DNA of 64,000 nt, from contig JBDHIF010000005.1 of NCBI GenBank assembly GCA_039587535.1, forward strand, positions 55,626 to 119,625, in the 5' to 3' direction. A model generated the notes under the pieces. It was given only the letters and a program-made list of their open reading frames with translations. It made no database searches and had not been told where the DNA came from. The position numbers were made by a program, and so were the translations under genes. Shown in pieces: positions 36,342 through 44,744 of this stretch. Position 1 is the stretch's first letter. The number at the start of each line of letters is the position of its first letter. The DNA comes from JAWLHJ01 sp039587535. GTDB taxonomy: Bacteria; Gemmatimonadota; Gemmatimonadetes; Longimicrobiales; Gaopeijiaceae.

Positions 36342-36941
36342 GTGACCAGGACTATTGTCGCCGTCCTCGTGGCCTTGGCGATGGCCGCTCCGGCTTCAGC
36401 GCAGATCGCGTGGGACAGCCCGCCGTTCATCAGCCCGGTGTCCCCCGCCGGGGTGAGCCTCTTCTTCCTGAGCGGCTCGGGTGACCGACTCGGTGCGATG
36501 GCCACTCTCCGCCACGACGCAGGGCCGGTTGGCCTCGGGTACCGACTGGCCGTCACAGAGGAGACCGATCCGGGAGATGCTGTGCTGGCGGGAGGCGTGG
36601 ACATCTCGGGGTTCCTGGGTCGGGGAATCGAGAACTCGGAGATCGACGTGGCGTGGTGGTCCGGCCTTGGCGTGGGCGTAGGGAACGAGACGGTCGTGAG
36701 CGTACCGCTGGGCATCATCGCAGGTTGGAGCGGATCCTCGGACAGCGGTGTGATCTTCAGCCCCTACGGGGGCGGCCACGTGGCCCTGGACGTCGCATCG
36801 GGCGAAGGCGACACCGTGAGCTTCTCGGGCGGAATCGACGTCGGCGGCGACATCGTCCTGAGCTCCGGATGGATGGTCCGGTTCGGGGCGACATTCGGTG
36901 ACCGCGAGGCGATCGCCCTCGGGCTCAAGCTACCCGGCTGA
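36342..36941 (+). CDS. Secreted outer-membrane beta-barrel-like protein, unknown
   Basis: 199 aa with a clear signal peptide (MTRTIVAVLVALAMAAPASAQ). The mature part alternates short Gly/Ser/Asp turns with amphipathic strands (GVGLGYRLAVTEE..., GVIFSPYGGGHVALDV, VSFSGGIDVGGDIVL), and the last strand is MVRFGATFGDREAIALGLKL. This fits a small outer-membrane barrel or related surface protein, but there is no family I can name. GTG 36342 follows GGGAGAG. It is convergent with the minus-strand lipoprotein, with a GC hairpin (36973-36991) in the gap. Confidence 0.6.
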   Translation: MTRTIVAVLVALAMAAPASAQIAWDSPPFISPVSPAGVSLFFLSGSGDRLGAMATLRHDAGPVGLGYRLAVTEETDPGDAVLAGGVDISGFLGRGIENSEIDVAWWSGLGVGVGNETVVSVPLGIIAGWSGSSDSGVIFSPYGGGHVALDVASGEGDTVSFSGGIDVGGDIVLSSGWMVRFGATFGDREAIALGLKLPG

Positions 36942-36997
36942 GTCGTCCGAGTCCGGAAAAGGGTCTCGAAGGCGCTCCAGCCCAGGGAGCGGAGGGG

Positions 36998-37333
36998 TCA
37001 GGGGGTCTCTTCTTCGACGGCCAGGGGCACGGAGTCGAGCCTCGCCTCGACCTCGTTCCAGAGGTCTCGCATGAACTCGAGATCGCCTCCGTGTGCCGAT
37101 GCGAACTCCAAAAGCTGATCCTCGGTGACGCCGTGACGGGCCAGCACGGCGACGCGAGCGCTGTCCGTGAGCGTGTGGTCCTCTCGGCGCAGCGCCGAAA
37201 CTCTGAGATCCACGTACGCATCCACGAAGTCGGCTTTGGACAGCAGGCTTCCGTCGGCCCCAGCGTCGCATGCGGCGCTGGGGAGCAAGATGAACACGGC
37301 GGAGGCGGCGACGAGGGTGCGAAAGTGCTTCAT
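36998..37333 (-). CDS. Small lipoprotein, unknown
   Basis: 111 aa. The signal sequence ends in a lipobox (VFILLPSAAC), so the mature protein would be lipid-anchored through that Cys. The short soluble domain is helical and acidic (SKADFVDAYVDLRVSALRREDHTLTDSARV...LDEL-like) and reminds me of the small DUF4296-type lipoproteins, but the match is too weak to name. ATG 37333 begins MKHFRTLVAAS; an upstream ATG at 37369 would put 12 non-signal residues ahead. It is divergent from the M48 protease gene. Confidence 0.6.
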   Translation of the reverse strand: MKHFRTLVAASAVFILLPSAACDAGADGSLLSKADFVDAYVDLRVSALRREDHTLTDSARVAVLARHGVTEDQLLEFASAHGGDLEFMRDLWNEVEARLDSVPLAVEEETP

Positions 37334-37440
37334 TGGGGTGGCAAGTAGTGCGACGTTGGAACCATCCATGCAAACTTAGCAGGTCGTCCCGCTCCGGCGA
37401 CCCCGCCACTCAGGTTTTCAACGCTAGCACCGAGAATGCC

Positions 37441-38877
37441 ATGAAGCTCCGTCGCAAAGTTCGACTCGCCGCATTGCTCTCCGTCGCCGCTTGCGCGGTC
37501 AACCCCGCGACGGGTGAGCGCGAGCTCTCTCTGGTCAGCGAGTCACAGGAGATTCAGATGGGTCGGGAGGCCGACCCGCAGATCTCCGCCCAGCTCGGCT
37601 TGGTGGACAATCCTCAGCTTCAGGCATACGTCTCCGACCTCGGGCTCCGCCTTGCCGCGGTCTCCGAGCGCCCGGACCTCCCCTGGTCCTTCAAGGTCGT
37701 GGACGACCCGGTGGTGAACGCCTTTGCCCTGCCGGGCGGGTTCATCTATGTGACGCGTGGCATCCTGGCGCACTTCGACTCCGAAGCGGAGCTCGCTGGC
37801 GTTCTCGGACACGAGATCGGTCACGTCACCGCCCGGCACTCGGTCTCACAGATCAGCCGCCAGCAGCTGCAGCAGATCGGGTTGGGCGTGGGGATGGTGC
37901 TCTCCGAAGACGTGCGGAACGTAAGTGGGCTCCTGAGCGCCGGGCTGCAGCTCCTGAACCTGCGCTACTCCCGCGGCGACGAGACCCAGTCTGACGAGCT
38001 CGGACTCCGGTACATATCCAGGCTCGGATACGACCCGGAGGCGATGATCGGCGTCTTCGAGATGCTCGCCGAAGCCGGGGGAGGGGCAGAGGGGCGGATC
38101 CCGGAATGGCAGCTGACGCACCCCTATCCCGAAAACCGGGCGGAGAACATGCGCCAGAGGATCGCCGACGCGGGACTCACGGGGGGCGGCACCGTCTCGC
38201 GGGGGGTCTACCTCGACGAGATCGACGGGATGGTGTACGGCGATGATCCTCGCCAGGGCTACTTCAAGGACGCGCGGTTCGTCCATCCCGACCTCGCCTT
38301 CGAGGTCACCTTTCCTTCCGGCTGGCAGACCCTCAATCAGCGTTCCGTGGTGGCGGCCATCGATCCGGATCAGCAGGCGGTCGTCACGCTGGAAGTGGCT
38401 GAGGAAGAGACCGATCCCGGAGCGGCGCTCAGGACCTTTCTCGCCCAGGAGGGTGTCACCGGAGGCACGCCACGCCAGGAGACGGTCGGCGGGGTCACCA
38501 GGTCCCGTGCCGAGTTCGAGGCGACCACGGAGGACGGAACCGTGCGTGGCGAGGTGTCATTCATGCGGCATGCCGGCGTCACGTACCGCATGATGGGATA
38601 TGCCGCCGGGGCGAGCGCTTGGAGGGCCCACCGTGCCAGCGTAGCCTCGACCATCTCCAGCTTTGCCTCGCTCACGGATGCCGCCATTCTGGCGGTTGAA
38701 CCCTGGACCATCGAGATCAGGACGCTGCCGGGTGCCAGCTCTTTGACCACCTACGCAGCGAGCAATCCGTCGCCCGTGGACGTGTCGGAGCTGGCGAGCT
38801 TGAACCGGGTGACCCCCCAGGATGTGCTGTCTGGCGGGGATCGCATCAAATGGGTGGTGGGAAGACCGCTTCCCTGA
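37441..38877 (+). CDS. M48 family metalloprotease, probable lipoprotein
   Basis: 478 aa. The N-terminal signal ends at a lipobox-like VAAC, then NPATGERELSLVSESQE, the usual start of this periplasmic/outer-membrane M48 (BepA/LoiP-like) group. The zinc motif is HEIGH (124-128) in GVLGHEIGHVTARHS, with a third ligand Glu181 in YSRGDETQSDELGL. A C-terminal domain of about 200 residues follows the TGGGTVSRG linker and ends in a WVVGRPLP tail. These proteases help quality control of outer-membrane proteins. ATG 37441 is used; the frame open upstream lacks a signal. Confidence 0.88.
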   Translation: MKLRRKVRLAALLSVAACAVNPATGERELSLVSESQEIQMGREADPQISAQLGLVDNPQLQAYVSDLGLRLAAVSERPDLPWSFKVVDDPVVNAFALPGGFIYVTRGILAHFDSEAELAGVLGHEIGHVTARHSVSQISRQQLQQIGLGVGMVLSEDVRNVSGLLSAGLQLLNLRYSRGDETQSDELGLRYISRLGYDPEAMIGVFEMLAEAGGGAEGRIPEWQLTHPYPENRAENMRQRIADAGLTGGGTVSRGVYLDEIDGMVYGDDPRQGYFKDARFVHPDLAFEVTFPSGWQTLNQRSVVAAIDPDQQAVVTLEVAEEETDPGAALRTFLAQEGVTGGTPRQETVGGVTRSRAEFEATTEDGTVRGEVSFMRHAGVTYRMMGYAAGASAWRAHRASVASTISSFASLTDAAILAVEPWTIEIRTLPGASSLTTYAASNPSPVDVSELASLNRVTPQDVLSGGDRIKWVVGRPLP

Positions 38878-38907
38878 TCGCCGGACGGTCCCTCCAGGTG
38901 GCCCGGA

Positions 38908-38927
38908 ACTTGTGTTCTTACATAAGT
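38908..38927. promoter_or_regulatory. Inverted repeat upstream of clpB (possible heat-shock operator)
   Basis: ACTTGTGT-TCTT-ACATAAGT: 8-bp arms with one mismatch and a 4-bp spacer, located 67 bp before the clpB ATG. The arms recall the CTTGAGT/ACTCAAG halves of the HspR operator, but the spacer is shorter (4-6 bp rather than 7), so the regulator is unknown. Confidence 0.35.
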
Positions 38928-38994
38928 GACGAGGTTGCGTCCTGCCGTATTGGCAGACGTTGGAAGCGAACCCGAGGCCACGAGAAACCGAGCC

Positions 38995-41655
38995 ATGTTG
39001 AGTGCCGACCGATTGACCGTGAAGTCTGCCGAGGCGCTGCAGGCGGCGAGTGCCGAAGCCCGCCGCCGCGGTAACGCCGAGGTGCATGGAGTCCATCTGC
39101 TCCACGCGCTCCTGCAGCAGGAGGAGGGAATCGTCGTGCCCATCCTCCAGAAGCTGGAGGTACCCGTCGAGCTGGTGGGCCAACGGGTGGTGGAGGCCAT
39201 GGACCGCATGGCACGCGTGGAAGGTGGTGCCGAGCCGCACCTGTCCCGGGATCTCAGGACGGCCCTGGACGCGGCTCAGGACGCCGCCGAGGAGTTGGGG
39301 GACGATTATGTGTCCACCGAGCACCTCCTTCTGGGGCTGACCGGCGAGAAGGACGACGCAGGGCGGATCCTCCGGGAGGGCGGTGCGACACTCTCTGAGG
39401 TACGCAGCGCCACCGACGCGGTTCGCGGGTCCCACCGGGTGTTGGACCAGACGCCTGAGGACAAGTTCCAGGCACTTGCCCGCTTCAGTCGTGACCTCAC
39501 GGAGCAGGCTCGGAAAGGCAAGCTCGACCCCGTCATCGGTCGGGACGAGGAGATTCGCAGGGTGATCAAAGTTCTGGCTCGGCGGACCAAGAACAATCCG
39601 GTTCTGATCGGAGAGCCCGGCGTCGGGAAGACCGCCATCGTTGAGGGCCTGGCCCAGCGCATGGTCGAAGGGGACATCCCGACCTCGCTGGCGAACAAGA
39701 AGCTCCTCCAACTCGACATCTCCGCCATGTTGGCCGGGGCGAAGTACCGCGGGGAGTTCGAGGAGCGGATGAAGGCCGTTCTCAAAGAGATCACCGAGGC
39801 CGAGGGCCGCTACGTGATCTTCATCGACGAGATGCACACCATCGTCGGCGCCGGTGCGGCCGAGGGCGCGGTGGATGCCGGGAACATGCTCAAGCCTGCT
39901 CTCGCGCGTGGCGAGCTCCGTGTGGTCGGCGCCACGACTCTGGACGAGTACCGGAAGCACATCGAGAAGGACCCGGCTCTGGAGCGTCGATTCCAGCCCG
40001 TCTACGTGGCTCCTCCGTCCGTGGAGGACGCAGTGGCCATCCTGAGGGGGCTGAAGGAGCGTTACGAGGTGCATCACGGGGTGAGGATCACCGACGATGC
40101 GGTCATCGCTGCGGCCAAGCTCTCGGATCGCTACATCGGGGGCAGGTTCCTTCCGGACAAGGCCATCGACCTCATCGACGAGGCGGGAAGCAGGCTCCGC
40201 ATCGAGATCGACTCCCTCCCCCAGGAGATCGACGAGGTGGAGCGTCGCATCGTCCAGCTGGAGATCGAGCGCCAGGCGCTTCAGAAGGAATCCGACGGGG
40301 CCGCGGCTGAGCGCCGGAAGGCCATCGAAGAGGAGCTGGCTGAGCTGAGCGAGAAGAGCCAGGGCATGAAGGCGCGCTGGCAGGCGGAGAAGGACGTCAT
40401 CGAGGAGATCCAGGCGCTCCGGTCGAGCGTCGAGGAGTTACGGGTGGAGGCCGAGCGCGCGACACGCACCGGGGACCTCACCCGGGCGGCCGAGATCAAC
40501 TACGGGGAGATTCCCAGGGCCGAAGACGAGATCCAACAGCGTCAAGACCGGCTGGAGGAGCTTCAGAAGGAGCACACGTTCCTAAGGGAAGAGGTGGGCG
40601 CCGACGACATCGCCATGGTCGTGGGGGAGTGGACCGGGATCCCGGTGTCGCGACTGCTCGAGTCGGAGCGGCAGCGACTCACCCAGCTCGAGGAGCATCT
40701 CGGTGAGCGCGTGGTGGGTCAGGAGGAAGCCGTCACGGCGGTCTCCAACGCCGTGCGCCGCGCCCGGGCCGGGCTCCAGGATCCGAATCGGCCCGTGGGC
40801 TCCTTCGTCTTCCTAGGACCCACGGGCGTCGGGAAGACCGAGACGGCGAGAGCCCTGGCCGAGTTCATCTTCGACGACGAGCGCGCCATGGTCCGCATCG
40901 ACATGTCGGAGTACATGGAGAAGCACGCTGTGGCGCGCCTCATCGGGGCGCCTCCCGGCTACGTGGGCTTCGAAGAGGGCGGTCAGCTCACCGAGGCCGT
41001 GCGCAGGCGACCCCACGCGGTGATTCTCTTCGACGAGATCGAGAAGGCCCACCCGGAGGTCTTCAACGTCCTACTGCAGATTCTGGACGACGGTCGCCTC
41101 ACCGATGCTCAAGGACGCACGGTGGACTTCCGGAACGTCATCATCATCATGACCTCCAACATCGGTAGCCAGAACATCTTGGCCGCCGGCGTCGGAGCTG
41201 GACCAGACTGGGCCGCCGTCGAGAACGAGGTACGGCAGCAGCTGCACCATCACTTCAAGCCCGAGTTCCTCAATCGGATCGACGACATCGTGGTCTTCCG
41301 GCCGCTGGGCAAGGGGGAGCTGAGGCGGATCGTGGATCTTCAGCTCGAGCGCGTTCAGGCGCTCGCAGCGGATGTGGGGATCGTGCTCGACGTAAGCGAC
41401 GCCGCGCGGAGTTTCGTGGCGGAAGAGGGCTATGACCCGGTGTTCGGAGCACGCCCCCTGAAGCGGTCCATCCAGCGCCACCTGCAGGACCCGCTCGCTC
41501 TCTTCCTCCTGGATGAGGAGCTGGCCGATGGCGTGACGGTGCGTGCGGACCTGAACGAGTCCGGGAGCACGCTCACCCTCGAAGCGGTGAGGGGCACTCA
41601 ACCCGCGGGTGATGGGGTGCCAACCGACGTGGAAGAGGCTGGCGTGGAGCCGTGA
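38995..41655 (+). CDS. clpB: ATP-dependent disaggregase ClpB
   Basis: 886-aa Hsp100 hexamer that works with DnaK to rescue aggregated proteins. Domains in order: an N-terminal Clp repeat domain (LTVKSAEALQAA...), NBD1 with Walker A GEPGVGKT (206-213) and FIDEMHTIVGAG, a long middle coiled coil (about 400-525), and NBD2 with GPTGVGKT (608-615) and ILFDEIEKAHPEV. The middle domain and the absence of a ClpP-binding loop fit ClpB. ATG 38995 begins MLSADRLTVKSAEAL. An upstream in-frame start (38926) overlaps the inverted repeat. It is monocistronic by position. Confidence 0.95.
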   Translation: MLSADRLTVKSAEALQAASAEARRRGNAEVHGVHLLHALLQQEEGIVVPILQKLEVPVELVGQRVVEAMDRMARVEGGAEPHLSRDLRTALDAAQDAAEELGDDYVSTEHLLLGLTGEKDDAGRILREGGATLSEVRSATDAVRGSHRVLDQTPEDKFQALARFSRDLTEQARKGKLDPVIGRDEEIRRVIKVLARRTKNNPVLIGEPGVGKTAIVEGLAQRMVEGDIPTSLANKKLLQLDISAMLAGAKYRGEFEERMKAVLKEITEAEGRYVIFIDEMHTIVGAGAAEGAVDAGNMLKPALARGELRVVGATTLDEYRKHIEKDPALERRFQPVYVAPPSVEDAVAILRGLKERYEVHHGVRITDDAVIAAAKLSDRYIGGRFLPDKAIDLIDEAGSRLRIEIDSLPQEIDEVERRIVQLEIERQALQKESDGAAAERRKAIEEELAELSEKSQGMKARWQAEKDVIEEIQALRSSVEELRVEAERATRTGDLTRAAEINYGEIPRAEDEIQQRQDRLEELQKEHTFLREEVGADDIAMVVGEWTGIPVSRLLESERQRLTQLEEHLGERVVGQEEAVTAVSNAVRRARAGLQDPNRPVGSFVFLGPTGVGKTETARALAEFIFDDERAMVRIDMSEYMEKHAVARLIGAPPGYVGFEEGGQLTEAVRRRPHAVILFDEIEKAHPEVFNVLLQILDDGRLTDAQGRTVDFRNVIIIMTSNIGSQNILAAGVGAGPDWAAVENEVRQQLHHHFKPEFLNRIDDIVVFRPLGKGELRRIVDLQLERVQALAADVGIVLDVSDAARSFVAEEGYDPVFGARPLKRSIQRHLQDPLALFLLDEELADGVTVRADLNESGSTLTLEAVRGTQPAGDGVPTDVEEAGVEP

Positions 41656-41747
41656 TGGTCTGATAGACCGCTTCGGGGGTTCCAGCCATCCCATGGATTG
41701 CCGAGATTCGAAGGAGCCGAAGCATCGCCAATCGAGGGAGGGTCGAA

Positions 41748-42254
41748 ATGAACGGAATCCGCCAGTGGACGGTGATGCTCGGGCTCGGGCTGCTCGCCGG
41801 GTGCGCCACCTCGTCCGCGCGGGTGAATCCGGCGACCGCGATCGAGCCGCAGCTGTCCGTGGAGCGGTTCCTTCAAGCGGCGAACGAGCGGGATCTCGAC
41901 TCCATGGGGCGCCTGTTCGGAACTGCTGACGGCGCACTCGGAGACACCGGGAGCACGTTCGGGTGTGCGTTCAAGAAGATCGGCTCATGGTTCGGGGGTG
42001 AGCCGTGCAGGACCCGGCAAGAGGTGGAGCTTCGGATGGACGCGATCGCGTCTATTTTGGAGCACGTGAACTACACCGTGACGCAGCAGCAGATGGTAGC
42101 CGGGCGCGATCATCCCACGACCCGCGTTCTCGTGGACCTCGAGGTCGAGGCCGGTCGCGTCGTGCGGAATGTCCCGTTCGTCGTGGTCAGTGGGCCGGGA
42201 GGGCAGTGGCTCGTGGAAGAGATCGACCTGCAGCGCGTGATGTCACGCTACTGA
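41748..42254 (+). CDS. Small lipoprotein, unknown
   Basis: 168 aa with a signal ending in the lipobox LLAGC (residues about 15-19). The mature domain begins SVERFLQAANERDLDSMGRLFGTADG and resembles the NTF2/SnoaL-like style of small lipid-anchored domains, with two Cys residues (GCAFKK and EPCRTR) that may form a disulfide. The ribosome site GGGAGG precedes ATG 41748. The function is unknown. Its last 7 nt overlap the end of the methylmalonyl-CoA epimerase gene on the other strand. Confidence 0.6.
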   Translation: MNGIRQWTVMLGLGLLAGCATSSARVNPATAIEPQLSVERFLQAANERDLDSMGRLFGTADGALGDTGSTFGCAFKKIGSWFGGEPCRTRQEVELRMDAIASILEHVNYTVTQQQMVAGRDHPTTRVLVDLEVEAGRVVRNVPFVVVSGPGGQWLVEEIDLQRVMSRY

Positions 42255-42655
42255 GCTTCGCGTTGCACCAGCTCGATGAGAACGCCTCCGGTGCTGGCTG
42301 GGTGGAGGAACGCCACGAGGCCATGGGCACCGGGTCGCGGCTCCTCGTCCACGAGACGGAGACCACGCGCCTTGGCCCTCGCGAGCTCGGCTTCGATGTC
42401 TTCCGTACGGTACGCGAGGTGATGCAGCCCGGGGCCGCGCCTCGCGAGGAACCGACCCACAGTGGTTTCGGGACTGGTGGGCTCGAGGAGCTCGATCATC
42501 CCGACGAACGCCACCCGCACACCCTGCGACTCGATGGTCAGGGGCGGGGAACAAGGATCCCCCGAGAGGGATTCGTAATGTGCGCGATGCTCATCGATGG
42601 ACGGAACGGCGATGCCGACATGGTCGAGGGGAAGCGTCGCTTTCAATTCTTGCAT
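42248..42655 (-). CDS. mce: Methylmalonyl-CoA epimerase
   Basis: 135-aa VOC-fold enzyme racemising methylmalonyl-CoA in propionyl-CoA metabolism. The N-terminal DHVGIAVPSIDEH (metal His), FVGMIELLEPTSPETTVGRFLARRGPGLHHLAYRTEDIE (second His) and C-terminal FLHPASTGGVLIELVQ (metal Glu) match the family closely. ATG 42655 is used because the frame upstream (to 42742) overlaps the thioredoxin promoter area and is not conserved. Methylmalonyl-CoA mutase is not in the window. It is divergent from trxA. Confidence 0.9.
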   Translation of the reverse strand: MQELKATLPLDHVGIAVPSIDEHRAHYESLSGDPCSPPLTIESQGVRVAFVGMIELLEPTSPETTVGRFLARRGPGLHHLAYRTEDIEAELARAKARGLRLVDEEPRPGAHGLVAFLHPASTGGVLIELVQREAQ

Positions 42656-42735
42656 CACCGGGGTCCCGTGCGTTGGAGTGCGGGGCTCGGGCTCGGTCGG
42701 TTGAGCCGGGCCGAAAAACCTAAAGGAGAATAGAG

Positions 42736-43071
42736 ATGGCAACGAGTGACGCGATTCTGGAAGTCACGGACGGCAACTTCGTGTCCGAGGTCGAACAGGG
42801 TGACGGACTGCAGATGGTCGATTTCTGGGCGGAGTGGTGCGGCCCGTGCCGCATGGTCGCTCCTATCGTGGAGGAGCTCGCGGACGAGTACAAGGACAAG
42901 GGTCTCCGAGTGGGCAAGCTGGACGTCGACTCGAACCCCAGCACGACGGCTCGTTTTCGGGTCACCTCCATCCCGAGCATCCTCTTCTTCAAGGACGGGG
43001 AGCTGGTGGAGCGGGTGGTCGGTGCGGTGCCGCGGCCGCACCTCGAGGAGAAGATCAAGGCGCACATGTAG
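42736..43071 (+). CDS. trxA: Thioredoxin
   Basis: 111-aa thioredoxin with active site WCGPC (34-38) in VDFWAEWCGPCRM, the cis-Pro loop TSIPSILFFKDGE, and the C-terminal helix EEKIKAHM. It reduces protein disulfides and serves ribonucleotide reductase. The ribosome site AAGGAG is 8 nt upstream. An unusually strong hairpin lies 52 nt past the stop. The gene is divergent from mce. Confidence 0.96.
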   Translation: MATSDAILEVTDGNFVSEVEQGDGLQMVDFWAEWCGPCRMVAPIVEELADEYKDKGLRVGKLDVDSNPSTTARFRVTSIPSILFFKDGELVERVVGAVPRPHLEEKIKAHM

Positions 43072-43123
43072 AGGATCCCGTCTGGCTCCATCGAGCGATG
43101 GGGCACAGGGGTCGGGTCCGAAG

Positions 43124-43154
43124 CGCCCGGGCCGGCTTCCCGCCGGCCCGGGCG
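43124..43154 (+). terminator. Perfect 13-bp GC hairpin after trxA
   Basis: CGCCCGGGCCGGC (43124-43136) and its exact complement GCCGGCCCGGGCG (43142-43154) enclose a 5-nt loop. No T tract follows, so it is either a weak or factor-assisted terminator or a 3' mRNA stabiliser for trxA. Confidence 0.5.
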
Positions 43155-43223
43155 TCGTGGTTCCGGGCGCTCTTGACCGCTCGCCCGTGCAGATGAGCCC
43201 ATGCCTCCGAGGGCCGGGCGGAC

Positions 43224-43229
43224 TATCTT
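43224..43229 (+). promoter_or_regulatory. rsmI: Candidate -10 box for a leaderless rsmI transcript
   Basis: TATCTT ends 7 nt before the GTG at 43237, with no ribosome site between. No convincing -35 is seen. Confidence 0.3.
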
Positions 43230-43236
43230 CCCAGGC

Positions 43237-44079
43237 GTGTCCACCCTCTACCTCGTCAGCACGCCCATCGGCAATCTCGGGGACATGACGCCCCGAGCTT
43301 CCGAGACACTCGCGTCCGTCTCCCGAATTCTCGCGGAGGATACGCGCCGCTCGAGGGTACTCGCCGAGCGGGCAGGCGCCACGGCGCCCCTGGTGTCGCT
43401 GCATCGGCACAACGAGCGGGAGCGAATCGACAAGATCCTCTCGTGGCTGGACGCCGGCGATGACCTTGCGCTCGTGTCTGACGCTGGAACGCCCTTGGTC
43501 TCGGACCCGGGTGGCCGGGTGGTGTCGGCAGTGGTGGATGGTGGGCACGACGTTGTTCCCATTCCCGGCGCCAGCGCCGTCCTGGCCGCCTTGGTCGCGT
43601 CGGGGCTCCCCGGAGAACGTTTCTGCTTCCTGGGGTTCCCAGCGCGGAAGGGGAAGGAAAGGACCCAGCTCCTGGAGCGGGTCGCTTCGTCTCCGGATAC
43701 TGTCATCCTGTTTGAATCACCGGTCCGGCTCGTGCGACTCCTCCACGATCTGTCCGAGTCCTGTGGCCCGAGCCGGAGGGTCGTCGTGGGCCGTGAGCTC
43801 ACCAAGGTCCACGAGACGTTCTTCCGTGGAACCCTCGAAGAGGCGGCCGGCTACTATGAAGAGAGCCCCGCCAGGGGCGAGGTGACCATCGTCGTACAGG
43901 GCCAGCCGGCGGGCGACGTGCCGGGGCCCGGACCCGAGGAGATCCGAGACGCGGCCAGGGATCTCCTGGAGGGCGGTATGCGCCCTTCCATCGTCGCCAA
44001 GGAGCTGGCGAGACGCCTCGGTGTGACGAGGAACGACGCCTATCGGATCGTGCACGAACTGGAGCCAGGAGCCGAATGA
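43237..44079 (+). CDS. rsmI: 16S rRNA (cytidine(1402)-2'-O)-methyltransferase RsmI
   Basis: 280-aa SAM-dependent tetrapyrrole-methylase-fold enzyme that 2'-O-methylates C1402 of 16S rRNA. Family markers: STLYLVSTPIGNLGDMTPRASETL, EDTRRSRVL, LVSDAGTPLVSDPG, VPIPGASAVLAALVASGLP, FLGFPARKGKERTQL, FESPVRLVRLLHDL, and the ELTKVHETFFRGTLEEA tail. A GTG at 43237 gives the usual start (VSTLYLVSTPIGNL); an ATG at 43201 adds 12 residues with no ribosome site. It is the first gene of the six-gene chain; its stop overlaps the next start by 4 nt. Confidence 0.93.
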   Translation: MSTLYLVSTPIGNLGDMTPRASETLASVSRILAEDTRRSRVLAERAGATAPLVSLHRHNERERIDKILSWLDAGDDLALVSDAGTPLVSDPGGRVVSAVVDGGHDVVPIPGASAVLAALVASGLPGERFCFLGFPARKGKERTQLLERVASSPDTVILFESPVRLVRLLHDLSESCGPSRRVVVGRELTKVHETFFRGTLEEAAGYYEESPARGEVTIVVQGQPAGDVPGPGPEEIRDAARDLLEGGMRPSIVAKELARRLGVTRNDAYRIVHELEPGAE

Positions 44080-44744
44080 TCAACCGTTGGACGTTGATGC
44101 TCCTCGCGTTGTTGGTTCCGGCCCCCCTTCTCGCGCAGGCGGACTCGCTGCGGATTGCGCGTCTCGAGTACGGAGGGGGCGGAGACTGGTACGCCAACCC
44201 GTCGTCGCTGCCCAATTTGCTGGCGGCGGTGCGTGAGCGGACGGGCATCTCCACCGCTCGTCGTGAGACCAGCCTCACGGCGATGGACCCGGCGCTCTCC
44301 GACTACCCCTTCGTCTACCTGACGGGGCACGGAGAGGTGCGCTTCACGCCCCAGGAGCGGGCGCGGATTCGCGCGTATCTGAGCCTCGGTGGTTTCTTGC
44401 ACGCGGACGACAATTACGGGTTGGATGAGTCGTTTCGCCGGGAGATGGCCCTGATCTTTCCGGAGCTGGAGCTCACCGAGATTCCGCCGGAACACCCCGT
44501 CTTCCGCCTGTTCTACGAATTCCCCGAGGGGTTGCCGAAGATCCACGAGCACGACGGAGCTCCGCCGCAGGCCTTCGGGCTGTTTCATGAGGGTCGCCTG
44601 GTCGTGTTCTACTCGTACGAATCGGACCTGGGCGACGGCTGGGAGGATGCCGACGTGCACGACGATCCGCCCGAGGTGAGGGAGCAGGCACTCCGAATGG
44701 GCGTGAACCTGATGTTGTTCGCGCTCGGGCAGGCAGCCTCTTGA
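44076..44744 (+). CDS. DUF4159 domain protein (exported, GATase/ThuA-like fold)
   Basis: 222 aa with an N-terminal signal (LMLLALLVPAPLLAQ). The DUF4159 core is clear: RIARLEYGGGGDWYANPSSLPNLLAAV, then YPFVYLTGHGEVRFT, RARIRAYLSLGGFLHADDNYG (105-115) and HEDGAPPQAFG-like blocks. The fold is related to class I glutamine amidotransferases, but the nucleophile-elbow position carries Asp residues (HADDNYG), not Cys, so it is unlikely to be an amidotransferase. It is translated with DUF4175, TPR and AsnB-like partners. The role is unknown. Confidence 0.85.
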   Translation: MINRWTLMLLALLVPAPLLAQADSLRIARLEYGGGGDWYANPSSLPNLLAAVRERTGISTARRETSLTAMDPALSDYPFVYLTGHGEVRFTPQERARIRAYLSLGGFLHADDNYGLDESFRREMALIFPELELTEIPPEHPVFRLFYEFPEGLPKIHEHDGAPPQAFGLFHEGRLVVFYSYESDLGDGWEDADVHDDPPEVREQALRMGVNLMLFALGQAAS

